Of a stretch of 64,000 nucleotides of DNA, positions 46,645 through 59,000 are shown piece after piece (within the stretch, counting starts at the first letter, position 1; every line of letters starts with the position of its first letter). The position numbers and the translations under genes are program-made. The stretch lies in contig CP136064.1 in assembly GCA_032622095.1 (NCBI GenBank), positions 129,505,605-129,569,604 on the forward strand, read 5' to 3'. The notes under the pieces are model-generated. The model worked only from the letters and a program-made list of their open reading frames with translations, did no database searches and was not told the DNA's origin. The stretch comes from Siphonodentalium dalli. Taxonomy: Eukaryota; Mollusca; Scaphopoda; Gadilida; Siphonodentaliidae.

Positions 46645-48183
46645 TATGTTTACCCATACCATGTATGGTAAACATAGTGTCGTTGTCCGGATTGACCACT
46701 CGTCGTGCGTGCGTCCGTCCGTCCGTCTGTCCGTCCGTCCGTCTGTCCGTCCGTCCGTCTGTCCGTCCGTCTGTCTGTCTGTCCGTCCGTAGACACTTTA
46801 CGTGTAATGCGATAACTCAAACATTTTTTACCTGATCAAAACCAAATTTTGTATATGGGGTTTTCAGCCCAAAATACAGATCGAGTTCGAATATGGGTTT
46901 GATCCGACTTTTTTTGACAGAGTTATGGCCCTTTTTCGACTTAGAATTCACGCATTCTGCCATAACTCAAACATTTTTTATCTGATCGGAACCAAATTTG
47001 GTATGTGAGTTTCTCGGCCCAAAATACAGATCGAGTTCGAATATGGGTTTGATCCGACTTTTTATTACGGAGTTATGGCCCTTTTTCGACTTAGAATTAA
47101 TGAATTCTGCCGTAACTCAAACATTTTTTATCTGATCGGAACCAAATTGGGTATGTGAGTTTCTCGACCCAAAATACAGATCGAGTTCGAATATGGGTTT
47201 GATCGGAGTTTTTTTTACGGAGTTATGGCCCTTTTTCGACTTAGAATTCATGAATTCTGCCATAACTCAAACATTTTTTATCTGATTGGAACCAAATTTG
47301 GTGTATGAGTTTCTCAGACCAACATACAGATTGATTTCGAATATGGGTTTGATCGGATTTTTTTTAATGGTGTTATGGTCCTTTGACATATGATTCACAC
47401 ATACATGTACTTCGATAAATCAACCATTTTTCATCTGATAGGAACCAAATTTGGTATGTGAGTTTCTCAACTCAAAATACAGAACGAGTTTGAATATGGG
47501 TTAGATCCAATTTGTTATACCAGAGATATGGCCCTTTTTAAACTAAGAATTATCCAGATTATAACCCAAGTAACTTACAATTAATGAATACCTGCTTCTC
47601 TGTGAGCAAGATAAAAGACAATATAGTTTATTGCTTTGAGAGTTATTTATAGCCCTCATATGTTAGGTCTGTATAAGAGACACAGTGAATTATTGGATAA
47701 ATTGATTTAGCTATCTTTTTAACCACAACTTAGCCAGGTGAATTTATTTAACTAGACCAATGGAGCTCTCTAAGTCCTTGGATGATGGGACTACATTGGA
47801 TCAAACAGGGCAGAGATAGGTTATTTAACCCCTTTTACCCATTCCATGTCTTTTAACCTTTTCCATTAAATAAATAATTATATTATTTTGATATCTCACA
47901 TGGCAATTTTCAACAACATGAATAGAACTGCTCACACTATGATAATGGTGACAGGCTCTAGAGTTTAGATGTTATATTAACCCTTCTATATTGACTCATA
48001 CATTCCAATAATTTGTGTTATTACTGGTTATTATGTACATTTGTCATATACTACTTTAGATCATAACAGTATACTCTATAATTCAACATTAAAAGATTAT
48101 GATTCTGATCTTAACAATTTACTATCGCCAAGGGATGGGTTAAACATCTGCCGATCGTGATCGGCCTCTCGTTTTTTTTTTTA
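46645..48183 (+). repeat. ATGTTTACC hairpin-headed element, full length
   Basis: It begins after TTTTT with a hairpin 46645-46676 (ATGTTTAC/GTAAACAT and CATAC/GTATG). GTCCGTCCGTCTGTCC microsatellite sequence lies at 46711-46790, then about five units of 145-155 bp (ATAACTCAAACATTTTTTAT, GGAACCAAATTTGGTATGTG, GAGTTATGGCCCTTTTTCGA) at 46800-47560. It ends with the CTATCGCC tail block (48122-48170) and a run of T. The order of head hairpin, microsatellite, tandem core and tail hairpin is complete here. Confidence 0.75.
48122..48183 (+). repeat. CTATCGCC tail block, copy 2
   Basis: It contains AAGGGATGGGTTAAACATCT and the palindrome GCCGATCGTGATCGGC (48150-48165), followed by CTCTCG and eleven T. 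Confidence 0.8.
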
Positions 48184-48507
48184 TGAACATTAAATTTTAA
48201 TTTTGAAAAACTAACCAAGTTATAATATCTGCCATGGTATACCGACTCACCCCATCAAATTTAGTTGAAATCGGTCGGGGGTCTGGGAGAAAAATCACGA
48301 ACAGAGAGATTGTTATCCTTGCCAATTGAAGGGGCAAAGTAAGTACATGTTACAAATGTTGTATTTTCACATTCCTAAATGCCACAATATTATTTGAGGA
48401 GTCATATCCTTCAGATATAGCCGGTCTGCCTGCCATTCTCTCAAATGTCTCCTGTGTATGAAATGAGATCTTATCTGACTGTGTTTGATAAACAAATAAC
48501 AGATAAC

Positions 48508-48893
48508 TAGCTGATGTGCCCAACATCGTCTGGGCTATTTTGGGATTTCTTTGTGATCGCCTCCGTCTGGGCAGAAAATACAGCGTCGGTCCAGAAACAT
48601 GCCTATCTGAGCATATATGAGTGAGGTCAAGGACACGGTCACACTTGAAATTGGACAGGCGATATTGTTCCTGGGATCAAAGTAGGCCCACATACCAAAT
48701 TTGAGTCGGATCGGTCGAGATTCAGAAACATGCCTATATGAGCGAGGTCAAGGACACGGTCACACATGAAATTGGACCCACCCATATCGTTCCCGGGATC
48801 AAAGTAGACCTACATACAAATTTGAGTTAGATCGGTCAGGCAGTTTTCGAGTCTAATACATATACATACATTCATACATACATACATACATAC
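48508..48893 (+). repeat. inserted repeat with two ~130-bp units and TACA microsatellite tail
   Basis: Two units share CAGAAACATGCCTAT, GAGGTCAAGGACACGGTCAC and GGATCAAAGTAG. TTTTCGAGTCTAATACATAT then leads to a (CATA)n tail at 48857-48893. The homologous copy 1 (near 12620-12640) lacks it. A microsatellite tail suggests a retroposed, SINE- or LINE-3'-end-like sequence. Confidence 0.6.
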
Positions 48894-49672
48894 AGAAGTT
48901 CCAAAATATATAATAGATGATTATTTGTGTCATTCATTTCTATTTAATTTAGATTAATTCCCATGTGCTGTGTTCTATGCATTTGTACAGGAAAGTGTTA
49001 CAATATTATGTTTATATAGGCTATTAACTTCTTTTCATCTGTGATAATGATGTGTCTTATTTATTATGATATGCTGATGATTTCAAGGAAAAATTATTAG
49101 AGGTGCCATGTTGATAACCCTTCCCTTAATTTTGTAACTTATATTAAGGAAAATGAACTCACTTCAACCTCTATAATACACTCTTTGAAATTACAAGAAC
49201 AATGGATCTCATAGATTGGGATTTACATTTGGTTCAAATAGGGGCAGAGATAGGAGATTTAACACTCCCGCACCCACCCTATCTATGCTATGAATTCATG
49301 TTTGCTACTTGTATATAGATTCCTATATTACATGTAATAGTTTTGATTTATACTGTATTATCAGTAAGGTTTAGATAAATTTCCAACAGTTAGAGATCTT
49401 GAAGTACCAGTTGTAATTTAGTTTGGTCCAGTTGGGAGGTAATGGGCAATGAATTGATATATTGGGGGAGGGGAGGGGTGTACAGTTAGAAATTTCAAGG
49501 TGGACACCCCCATATCCCCTCCCACCATTCAACGAAGACCCTCTACCTGTGTCCCTGTTTAGAGTGATTTGTTTTAAAGTGATATGACAAGTACTGACCA
49601 TTGTAGTCTTCAGAGTCTCTGTCTTTACAGTCTGGTGAATGACCTAGTCATTGACTGTCTTGTTTGCAGTGT

Positions 49673-50515
49673 TTTCATTCTTTCACATTCCCAATACATC
49701 ACTGGTATATATAAATTCTTTGAAAAGTTATCTTCTGCACTGACAAGCATGCCTTAGTCTCGACAAGCCTTGTATCTGGCCCAAATATCTGGCCCCTCAG
49801 ATGACTTGTGAGAAATATTATTTACTGAGACTGTTCCTTGGGCAAATAGAAATGACTGGGACAGACCGAGACAGGCGAGACAAAAGCATTCCCTAGCCAG
49901 CGTGAGAAATATTATTTACAGAGACTGTTCCCTGGCCCAATATATAAATGTTTGGGGTCATTTTCACAGAAAGGGGCAAATAACGGTAAAGACATTTGTC
50001 ACTTTCATGACCACAAAAGATTTCTATTTGGGATGCCCCACCATGAAGCTTTTCTTGACCAGTTTCCATATATAAACCAGCTAAGCTTGGGATCTCCTAG
50101 TTTATGTTCGACACCAACTTAAAAGTTTCGACTTTTGTCCATACCGTTACCACATAACGGTAAAGACATATGATGTATTGAATATGCAGAATCCCTTGAT
50201 TAATATAGAAATTTAAAGCTCCGTAGTATTGCTCTCATTTGCTATCATAAACATCCCAACTGTCATTCCCTTATGTCTTTTTAGTTTTGAATGACATTGG
50301 ATTGAAAATTTGTTCAATTGTCTATACCATTATACTTTTAACGGTAATGACATAACGGTGAAGACATGAATATTACGTATTAACGGTAGAGACACAATGG
50401 AGTGGATGTAAGTTTCAAGTTAATATGAAATAAATAACTTGGTACCATTGTTTAATATGTTTTGAATGATCGCATTTATGACAATGGAACTCAGATTCAC
50501 ACTGTTTACATTATT
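49673..50515. other. non-coding DNA with motif repeats and a minisatellite progenitor
   Basis: 49850-49945 holds single, older-looking copies of the unit that forms the 51185-54960 array (GACTGGGACAGACCGAGACA, CTAGCCAGCGTGAGAAATAT). TAACGGTAAAGACA-type motifs occur at 49981, 50155, 50339, 50353 and 50381. No gene is supported. Confidence 0.65.
49981..50394 (+). repeat. TAACGGTAAAGACA motif, five copies plus inverted partners
   Basis: Copies at 49981, 50155, 50339, 50353 and 50381 differ at one or two positions (TAACGGTAATGACA, TAACGGTGAAGACA, TAACGGTAGAGACA). The last three are spaced 14 and 28 bp, multiples of the motif length. Inverted partners are GTCCATACCGTTA at 50138 and GTCTATACCATTA at about 50320. 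Confidence 0.75.
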
Positions 50516-51184
50516 AGCTCAACTTTACTTTGTAAAGTTTGAGCTATTGCCATGGCTTTGTCGTCCGTTGTCCGTGTGTGTGTGTGTGTGTGCGCGTGTG
50601 TGCGTGTGTGCGTAAAGCGTCAACAATGCAGTCTACAGGTCGTACCTTTGATCGGATCATTATGAAATTTGTCATAGCTGTTGACATCAACATTTAGACT
50701 AGAATGATGCATTTTGGGGTCATTCGGTAAAAAAACATGGCCGCCAGTGGCCATCTTGCATTTCAAAATTCAATCAATTAGTAATTTTGGGGTCATTCGG
50801 GAGAAAACATGGCGGCCAGCAGCCATCTTGGATTTTACTCTTTGTATGACTAAATTCTTTAGCACGGGCTACATGTCGTACCTTTAGTCTGATCATCATC
50901 AAATTTGTCATGGATGTTAATATTGACATGTAGATGGGAACGAGTAATTTTGGGGTCATTTGGTCCAAAAACATGGCCGCCAGCAGCCATCTTGGATTTT
51001 ACTCTTTGTATGACTAAATTCTTTAGCACGGGCTACAGGTCGTACTTTTAGTCTGATCATCATAAAATTTGTCAAGAATGTTAATAATGACATGTAGATG
51101 GGAACGAGTCATTTTGGGGTCATTCGGCCAAAAAACATGGCCGCCAGCAGGCATCTTTGATTTCACTCTTTGTATGACTAAATC
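50516..51184 (+). repeat. AGCTCAA hairpin-headed repeat with ~160-bp units
   Basis: 50516-50545 is a near-perfect hairpin (AGCTCAA, CTTTAC, loop TTT, GTAAAG, TTTGAGCT). A GTCCGTTGTCCGTGTGTGTG tract (50562-50612) follows. Then come three or so units containing ACATGGCCGCCAGCAGCC, ATCTTGGATTTTACTCTTTG and TATGACTAAAT, related to the array at 8230-10740. It ends where the minisatellite begins. Confidence 0.75.
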
Positions 51185-54100
51185 CTGGGACAGGCAAGAC
51201 AGAACCATTCCCAAGCCAGCGTGAGAAATGTTATTTACAGAGAATGGTCCAATTAAAATGGCTGGGACATGCGAGACAGAAGCGTTCCCAAGCCAGCGTG
51301 AGAAATGTTATTTACAGAGACTGGTCCAATTAAAATGGCAGAAGCATTCCCAAGCCAGCGTGAGAAATATTATTTACAGAGACTGTTCCCTGGCCTAATA
51401 TATAAGTTACTGGGATAGACCGAGACAGAAGCATTCCCAAGCCAGTGTGAGAAATATTATTACAGAGAATGGTCCAATTAAAATGGCTGGGACATGCGAG
51501 ACAGAAGCGTTCCCAAGCCAGCGTGAGAAATGTTATTTACAGAGAATGGTCCAATTAAAATGGCTGGGACATGCGAGACAGAAGCGTTCCCAAGCCAGCG
51601 TGAGAAATGTTATTTACAGAGACTGGTCCAATTAAAATGACAGAAGCATTCCCAAGCCAGTGTGAGAAATATTATTTACAGAGACTGTTCCCTGGCCTAA
51701 TATATAAGTTACTGGGATAGACCGAGACAGAAGCATTCCCAAGCCAGTGTGAGAAATATTATTACAGAGACTGTTCCCTGGTAAAATTAAAATGACTGGG
51801 ACAGTCGAGACAGAAGCATTCCCAAGCCAGCGTGAGATATATTATTTACAGAGACTAGTGTTCCCTGGCCCAGTTAAATGACTGGGACTGACAGAAGCAT
51901 TCCCAAGCCAGCGTGAGAAATGTTATTTACAGAGACTGGTCCAATTAAAATGACTGGGACATGCGAGGCAGAAGCATTCCCAAGCCAGCGTGAGAAATAT
52001 TATTTACGGAGAACGTTCCCTGGTCCAATTAAAATGACTGGGACAGACGAGACAGAAGCATTCCCAAGCCAGCATGAGAAATGTTATTTACAGAGACTGG
52101 TCCAATTAAAATGACTGGGACATGCGAGACAGAAGCATTCCCAAGCCAGCGTGAGAAATATTATTTACGGAGAACGTTCCCTGGTCCAATTAAAATGACT
52201 GGGACAGACGAGACAGAAGCATTCCCAAGCCAGCGTGAGAAATGTTATTTACAGAGACTGGTCCAATTAAAATGACTGGGACATGCGAGACAGAAGCATT
52301 CCCAAGCCAGCGTGAGAAATATTATTTACAGAGAACGTTCCCTGGTCCAATTAAAATGACTGGGACATGCGAGACATAAGCATTCCCAAGCCAGCGTGAG
52401 AAATATTATTTACGGAGAACGTTCCCTGGTCCAATTAAAATGACTGGGACAGACGAGACAGAAGCATTCCCAAGCCAGCGTGAGAAATATTATTTACAGA
52501 GACTAGTGTTCCCTGGCCCAGTTAAATGACTGGGACAGACAGAAGCATTCCCAAGCCAGCGTGAGATATATTATTTACAGAGACTAGTGTTCCCTGGCCC
52601 AATTAAATGACTGGGACAGACAGAAGCATTCCCAAGCCAGCGTGAGAAATATTATTTACAGAGACTAGTGTTCCCTGGCCCAGTTAAATGACTGGGACAG
52701 ACAGAAGCATTCCCAAGCCAGCGTGAGAAATATTATTTACGGAGAACGTTCCCTGGTCCAATTAAAATGACTGGGACAGACGAGACAGAAGCATTCCCAA
52801 GCCAGCGTGAGAAAGTTATTTACAGAGACTGGTCCAATTAAAATGACTGGGACATGCGAGACAGAAGCATTCCCAAGCCAGCGTGAGAAATATTATTTAC
52901 GGAGAACGTTCCCTGGTCCAATTAAAATGACTGGGACAGACGAGACAGAAGCATTCCCAAGCCAGCGTGAGAAAGTTATTTACAGAGACTGGTCCAATTA
53001 AAATGACTGGGACATGCGAGACAGAAGCATTCCCAAGCCAGCGTGAGAAATATTATTTACGGAGAACGTTCCCTGGTCCAATTAAAATGACTGGGACAGA
53101 CGAGACAGAAGCATTCCCAAGCCAGCGTGAGAAAGTTATTTACAGAGACTGGTCCAATTAAAATGACTGGGACATGCGAGACAGAAGCATTCCCAAGCCA
53201 GCGTGAGAAATATTATTTACGGAGAACGTTCCCTGGTCCAATTAAAATGACTGGGACATGCCAGACAGAAGCATTCCCAAGCCAGCGTGAGAAATATTAT
53301 TTACGGAGAACGTTCCCTGGTCCAATTAAAATGACTGGGACAGACGAGACAGAAGCATTCCCAAGCCAGCGTGAGAAAGTTATTTACAGAGACTGGTCCA
53401 ATTAAAATGACTGGGACATGCGAGACAGAAGCATTCCCAAGCCAGCGTGAGAAATATTATTTACGGAGAACGTTCCCTGGTCCAATTAAAATGACTGGGA
53501 CATGCCAGACAGAAGCATTCCCAAGCCAGCGTGAGAAATATTATTTACGGAGAACGTTCCCTGGTCCAATTAAAATGACTGGGACAGACGAGACAGAAGC
53601 ATTCCCAAGCCAGCGTGAGAAATATTATTTACGGAGAACGTTCCCTGGTCCAATTAAAATGACTGGGACAGACGAGACAGAAGCATTCCCAAGCCAGCGT
53701 GAGAAATGTTATTTACAGAGACTGGTCCAATTAAAATGACTGGGACATGCGAGACAGAAGCATTCCCAAGCCAGCGTGAGAAATATTATTTACGGAGAAC
53801 GTTCCCTGGTCCAATTAAAATGACTGGGACAGACGAGACAGAAGCATTCCCAAGCCAGCGTGAGAAATGTTATTTACAGAGACTGGTCCAATTAAAATGA
53901 CTGGGACATGCGAGACAGAAGCATTCCCAAGCCAGCGTGAGAAATATTATTTACAGAGACTGGTCCAATTAAAATGACTGGGACATGCGAGACAGAAGCA
54001 TTCCCAAGCCAGCGTGAGAAATATTATTTACGGAGAACGTTCCCTGGTCCAATTAAAATGACTGGGACAGACGAGACAGAAGCATTCCCAAGCCAGCGTG

Positions 54101-54960
54101 AGAAATATTATTTACAGAGACTGGTCCAATTAAAATGACTGGGACATGCGAGACAGAAGCATTCCCAAGCCAGCGTGAGAAATATTATTTACGGAGAACG
54201 TTCCCTGGTCCAATTAAAATGACTGGGACATGCGAGACAGAAGCATTCCCAAGCCAGCGTGAGAAATATTATTTACGGAGAACGTTCCCTGGTCCAATTA
54301 AAATGACTGGGACAGACGAGACAGAAGCATTCCCAAGCCAGCGTGAGAAATATTATTTACAGAGACTGGTCCAATTAAAATGACTGGGACATGCGAGACA
54401 GAAGCATTCCCAAGCCAGCGTGAGAAATATTATTTACGGAGAACGTTCCCTGGTCCAATTAAAATGACTGGGACAGACGAGACAGAAGCATTCCCAAGCC
54501 AGCGTGAGAAATGTTATTTACAGAGACTGGTCCAATTAAAATGACTGGGACATGCGAGACAGAAGCATTCCCAAGCCAGCGTGAGAAATATTATTTACGG
54601 AGAACGTTCCCTGGTCCAATTAAAATGACTGGGACAGACGAGACAGAAGCATTCCCAAGCCAGCGTGAGAAATATTATTTGCAGAGACTGGTCCAATTAA
54701 AATGACTGGGACATGCGAGACAGAAGCATTCCCAAGCCAGCGTGAGAAATATTATTTACAGAGAACGTTCCCTGGTCCAATTAAAATGACTGGGACATGC
54801 GAGACAGAAGCGTTCCCAAGCCAGCGTGAGAAATATTATTTACAGAGACTGGTCCAATTAAAATGGCAGAAGCATTCCCAAGCCAGCATGAGAAATATTA
54901 TTTACAGAGACTGTTCCCTGGCCCAATATATAAATGACTGGGATAGACCGAGACAATATC
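51185..54960 (+). repeat. minisatellite of 84- and 77-bp units, about 45 copies
   Basis: The core is GACAGAAGCATTCCCAAGCC, AGCGTGAGAAATATTATTTA, then either CGGAGAACGTTCCCTGGTCC (84-bp type) or CAGAGACTGGTCC (77-bp type), then AATTAAAATGACTGGGACA. The central part alternates 84 and 77 to give a 160-161-bp higher-order period. The edges hold more divergent and shorter units. The 84-bp type is divisible by 3 and gives a 28-residue peptide period (TEAFPSQREKYYL), but every 77-bp unit shifts the frame, so no protein is likely. Confidence 0.95.
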
Positions 54961-55574
54961 CAGATAACTTTTAAAACATCCCAGACACTTCTATTGAGTC
55001 CGAGATCATTACAGATAAATAATATTTTTAATATTGTAAGTAAAATTTGGTTTGTCAGACCCTGTACCAGTCAAATCAGTTTGTCCCATGATTCCCTAAT
55101 AACAACTGCTCTAAAAATCATACTGTCTCGGTCTGTCCCAGACACTTCTATTGAGCCAGAGAACATCATAGATAAATAATATTTTTAATGTCATAAGTTT
55201 AAAAATTGGTTTCTCATAAATGCTTCTGAAATGGAACCTCAGCGCATGACAATTCTACTATCTCGCCTGTCACGGCCTGTCCCAGGACTTATTACTGAGA
55301 CAAAAATGCCAACCAATTTTCTCCGGATGATAACTTTAGTAAGTCTGAAATGAATGGAATGAAATTTGATATATGAGTTTACTAGCCAAAAATAAAGATC
55401 AAGTTCGAATTTGGGTACTGCCCATCAATTTTCACCAGAGTTATGGCCCTTTGTTAAAATTACCAAGGCGTATTTTGCCACACCCTAGCGATGCTTGTGT
55501 TGATGTTTGTCCATTATATCCCAAAAAGTGTGAGTATTAATAGTACTAAACATCATTGTCTGGTTCTTTTACAG
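54961..55574. other. array flank and putative intron
   Basis: A direct pair (CCCAGACACTTCTATTGAG, GATAAATAATATTTTTAAT) is at 54980 and 55138. CGGTCTGTCCCAG near 55130 is the inverted complement of the minisatellite phrase CTGGGACAGACCG. 55310-55450 carries one unit of the GAGTTATGGCCCTTT type. A pyrimidine tract and acceptor end at 55574. Confidence 0.5.
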
Positions 55575-55641
55575 GTCAGGACAAGTCAAGCGTATCCTGT
55601 TTCAAATCAATAACTGCACAGAAGTGGATTGTATCATCAAG
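55575..55641 (+). CDS. candidate internal exon, 67 nt
   Basis: Acceptor TTCTTTTACAG and donor CAAG|GTGTGT. Two frames are open. The one compatible with the previous exon gives QDKSSVSCFKSITAQKWIVSS. The other gives SGQVKRILFQINNCTEVDCI. In the compatible chain the last two bases (AG) join G at 62051 to make AGG. The next codons are YGCHVNI and then TGA at 62073, in the same frame as the ATG at 62079. The exon may therefore be 5' UTR of the downstream gene or a coding exon ahead of a single stop. It has no family match. Confidence 0.4.
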
Positions 55642-56175
55642 GTGTGTATAGGTGGCAATTATTTCATTATATTGATTAATCCTCAGCAGTTGTCTCTTAC
55701 TTTATAAGCTCGGCATTAATATTTTGTATTTTGGGTGGATCCTGGGAATATACTTGTTTTCTATGAACATTGGATTTTAAGAACAATGATTAGCTTAATA
55801 ATAAACGCCCAACATACACAAACATTGGAATCTGACATCTGCCAATTGTGCCTCCAGATAATCGGAAATCCGTCCGAGAGACCTTTTCATGATCGGAACA
55901 TCACTACAACCTTTGCAATGGAAAAGAATGTAGGTAGTTCACAGAACATGTAGTTGAAACAAATTTTCATTGTTGATGAATATATTTGTTAAGCATCACT
56001 ATTTTCACAGGTGAGTTAGTAGCCATTCTGTGAGAAGCATTAAATCACACATAGTGTTCTCAATATCCAATTATGAAAAAGCATTCAAAATTAGTTACAC
56101 AATTTAATTTCATTCTTTACAAACACAATTGAAACTTGATATTGGCAAATTTGATATTCATGAAATTCCTATAAT
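55642..56175. other. putative intron, no features
   Basis: AT-rich sequence. Only short, unconvincing frames. A short open frame at 55735-55953 (MDPGNILVFYEHWILRTMIS) has no recognised similarity. Confidence 0.5.
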
Positions 56176-57459
56176 TATACCCCCCGCAACGAAGTTAGGG
56201 GGGTATACTGGAGTCAGCTTGTCCGTCCGTCGTCCGTCCGTCGTCTGTCATCCGTCGTCCGTCCGTGGACACAAATTTGTCCGGAGTTTTTCTCAGTCGT
56301 TTTTTGATCAATTTCCGTGAAACTTGGCACAGACATCAACCACCATGGGAACCTGTGCACCTGCGATTATGATGTCTGTCGGACTTGTTTTGGTGGAGTT
56401 ATCCCCCCTTTTTCGACTTAGAAATTTTTCGCAACATGTATACTTTTGTCCGAGCTTTTATTCCTACATTTTTTGGTCAATTTTTTTAAAACGTGGCACA
56501 GATATTTAGTACCAGCACCTGCGATTATGACGTCTGTCCGACATTTTTTGGTGGAGTTATCCACCTTTTTCGACTTAGAAACTTTTTTTTCAACATGCAT
56601 AATTTTGTCCGAGCTTTTATTCCTACATTTTTCGGTCAATGTTTTTAGCTCACCTGAGACGAAGTCTCCGGTGGAGCTATAGTCATCACTCCTCGTCCGT
56701 CGTCCGTCCGTCCATCCGTCCGTCCATCCGTCCGTCCGTCAACAATTCTTTGAACATCTTCTCCTCTGGAACCGTAAGACCAAATGGGTTCATATTTGGT
56801 GTGGATGTTCCCTAGGTGACTCTCATTCCGATTTGTTCAAATGAGGTCACTGGGTCAAATAGTTGCGAAGCCAGGGCCATAACTCTGTAATTCTTACAAC
56901 AACTTCTTCTCAAATTTCATTGGTCCGAATGTGTTCATATTTGGTACAAAGGGTCTTTGGGGGACTGTTATTCAGATTTGTTCAAATGAGGTCACTGGGT
57001 CGAATGTGGGCAGAGCCAGTGATATAACTAAAAAAAAAAAAGCATGTTATAAAATTTGAAAAAGTGACACCATTATAACATCTGCAGATTTATGAAACTT
57101 TAATCTTTAATCTTCTGAAATTACAGAAATATTCCATTACCCATCCCCCTCCCACATGGCCCAGATGCACCCCACCCTGCAGTGGCCTACACCCAACCAA
57201 CATCCCTTCCAATGGATATCATTTCCAGCTTCCAACATTAATACCTGTTCTATTAAAGTTGCAGATATCTCTTTGTGGATAGACAGAGAGAAACACAGGT
57301 CATTAATCAAGGAATACAATGTCACTGACAGCTTGTATAAACATACTGCTAGCAATTTAAACAAACTGCCTGAATTTAGTGTGTCTGACATTTGCAGGTC
57401 AGAGAATCATTAATAAGAGGTACAATCTATCATGTATTGTTCAACATGGCAAATAGGAG

Positions 57460-57776
57460 GTCTGTCATTTGCAGAATGAGGTCCGCAGAGGGTGAATTTA
57501 GTGATGCTATCCCACACAGTTGTTAGTTACATTTCCCTTCTAGGAAGTTTCTATATCCCCTAATTTGCAGAATATAAAATTCATAATTGAGGTGTCCAAT
57601 GGGTGAACATCAACTTCAACTGGGGAACTTCAATCTTATCCTAGGTCTGCCATAGCAGTTGAGGGCCTTAGCAGAATGAGGTCCCCAGAGGGTGAATTTA
57701 GTGATGCTAGCCCACTGTGCAGGATAGCGTCACTAAAGTCACCCTCTGGGGGACCTCATTCCGCAAATGACAGACA
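57460..57776. mobile_element. MITE-like inverted repeat with a 44-bp inner hairpin
   Basis: GTCTGTCATTTGCAGAATGA through GTGATGCTATCC (57460-57512) is the inverse of 57722-57775. A second direct copy at 57669-57712 faces the right arm across a 9-10-nt loop, making a tight 44-bp stem. The shared phrase is GAGGTCCCCAGAGGGTGAAT. Confidence 0.75.
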
Positions 57777-58204
57777 CACTATCACACTATTTCAAGGCTT
57801 GATTGTATAATACATTGTGTTGCTTGAGGCCAGGCACATACAATGTAGGAATAGGTGCACTATTTGCAGGCTTGCTCCTTTGGTGATTGTGGTTCAGATT
57901 TGTTCTATCAGGGTCACCAGGTCAAGTAGGTGCAAGGCCAGCTACATTACTCTTTCTCTACATAGTAATTCATGATGTGTCTTCTATGCAATAATCAAAT
58001 GGCCTATTTTGCTTATATTTGGTATGAAATTACCTTTGTGAAAATGGGATCACAAAGTCAAATAAGGGCAGAGCCAGAGACTATTTCACTACATAGTAAT
58101 TCTTAAAATATGTTTGCAAGAACTGGTTGGCTTATTTAGCATGGAATGTTCTTCCTTGACTGCAATTCAGATTTTTTTTAAATGGGGTCACTTGGTCAAA
58201 TAGG

Positions 58205-59000
58205 GGCCAAACGAAGAACAGTTTCCCTCTTAATATGCTTCCTTCACAAGGACCATCGTACTGATATTTATCATATGTATGAAGGGTTCTTTGGTGTCTG
58301 GGATTTAAATTTATTCAGATGGGGTCACCAGGTTAAATAGGGTGGGACCAGGGACATAACTATATGTCTCTATAGTAATTCTTAAAATGTCTTCTCAAGA
58401 GAGGTTGGACTATTTAGCTTACATATAGTATGGAGCAATCAGGAGGATCCTTAAGTGACTGAGATTCAGATTTGTTAAAATGAGGTCAATTTGTCAAGAA
58501 ATGGTGGGGCTATGGGGAGTTAACACTTTTGTGTCTAATAAAATCATTGAAATGCCAAATTCATTAAAACATCTACCTTGGAACCACCTGACTGATTAAT
58601 CTGACTTACATGTATTGTGTTTTGGATCCATGGATAATTGGGCTTCAAACATGTCTAAATGGTTTTGGAAAAAGGCGCTTGTGAGATTGGAAATTTCCAA
58701 CAATTGAGAAAGTTTGAGGTGTCAGTTGTGAAATTCCAACCTAAGACTTGGGAGTCTGTATACCGGTCAAAGGGGACTTGTTGAGCTGGAGGAGGAGGGG
58801 GTGATCAGTAGTATACAGTTGGTAATTTCAAGGTGGATTTTCACCAATCTACATATGTGAAATCTCTCTAGCCACATATCCTGTTTAGAGCTATTTCTTT
58901 TAAAGTAATTATGAAAAGTTCTGACTGTTGTAGTCTCCAGAGTCCCAGTCTTATCAGTCTTTGTAGTCTGGTGAGCGACCCCACAGTCATTGACTGTCTT
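58205..59000 (+). repeat. direct duplicate of 60970-61780
   Basis: CTTAATATGCTTCCTTCACA, GAAGGGTTCTTTGGTGTCTG, GGGTGGGACCAGGGACATA and GTCTCCAGAGTCCCAGTC occur in both in the same order at roughly 90 percent identity. They are the 3' portions of two AGCTCACC-family copies. Confidence 0.8.

Larger units (their letters stand above)
46168..49672 (+). repeat. AGCTCACC hairpin-headed repeat, copy 4, near full length with two insertions
   Basis: The head hairpin is at 46168-46199 (GAGAT/GTCTC around GAA, a wobble pair). The body is interrupted by the ATGTTTACC element (46645-48183) and a second insertion (48508-48893). It continues through 48914-49360 and 49375-49590 and ends with CATTGACTGTCTTGTTT near 49666. 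Segments match copy 1 on both sides of the gypsy LTR insertion. Confidence 0.7.

Noticed and set aside
46711..46790. GTCCGTCCGTCTGTCC tract as a separate regulatory site
   Set aside because: It is a microsatellite belonging to the head region of the repeat family, and similar tracts occur at most other heads.
51185..54960. Resemblance to a CRISPR array
   Set aside because: There are no unique spacers. Whole units are near-identical, 77-84 bp long, and there are no cas genes. The window is eukaryotic.
51447..54974. Many 60-120-codon frames (TEAFPSQREKYYL-type) in the 84/77-bp array
   Set aside because: They arise because one unit type is divisible by three. Every 77-bp unit shifts the frame, and there is no start, stop or codon pattern consistent with a gene.
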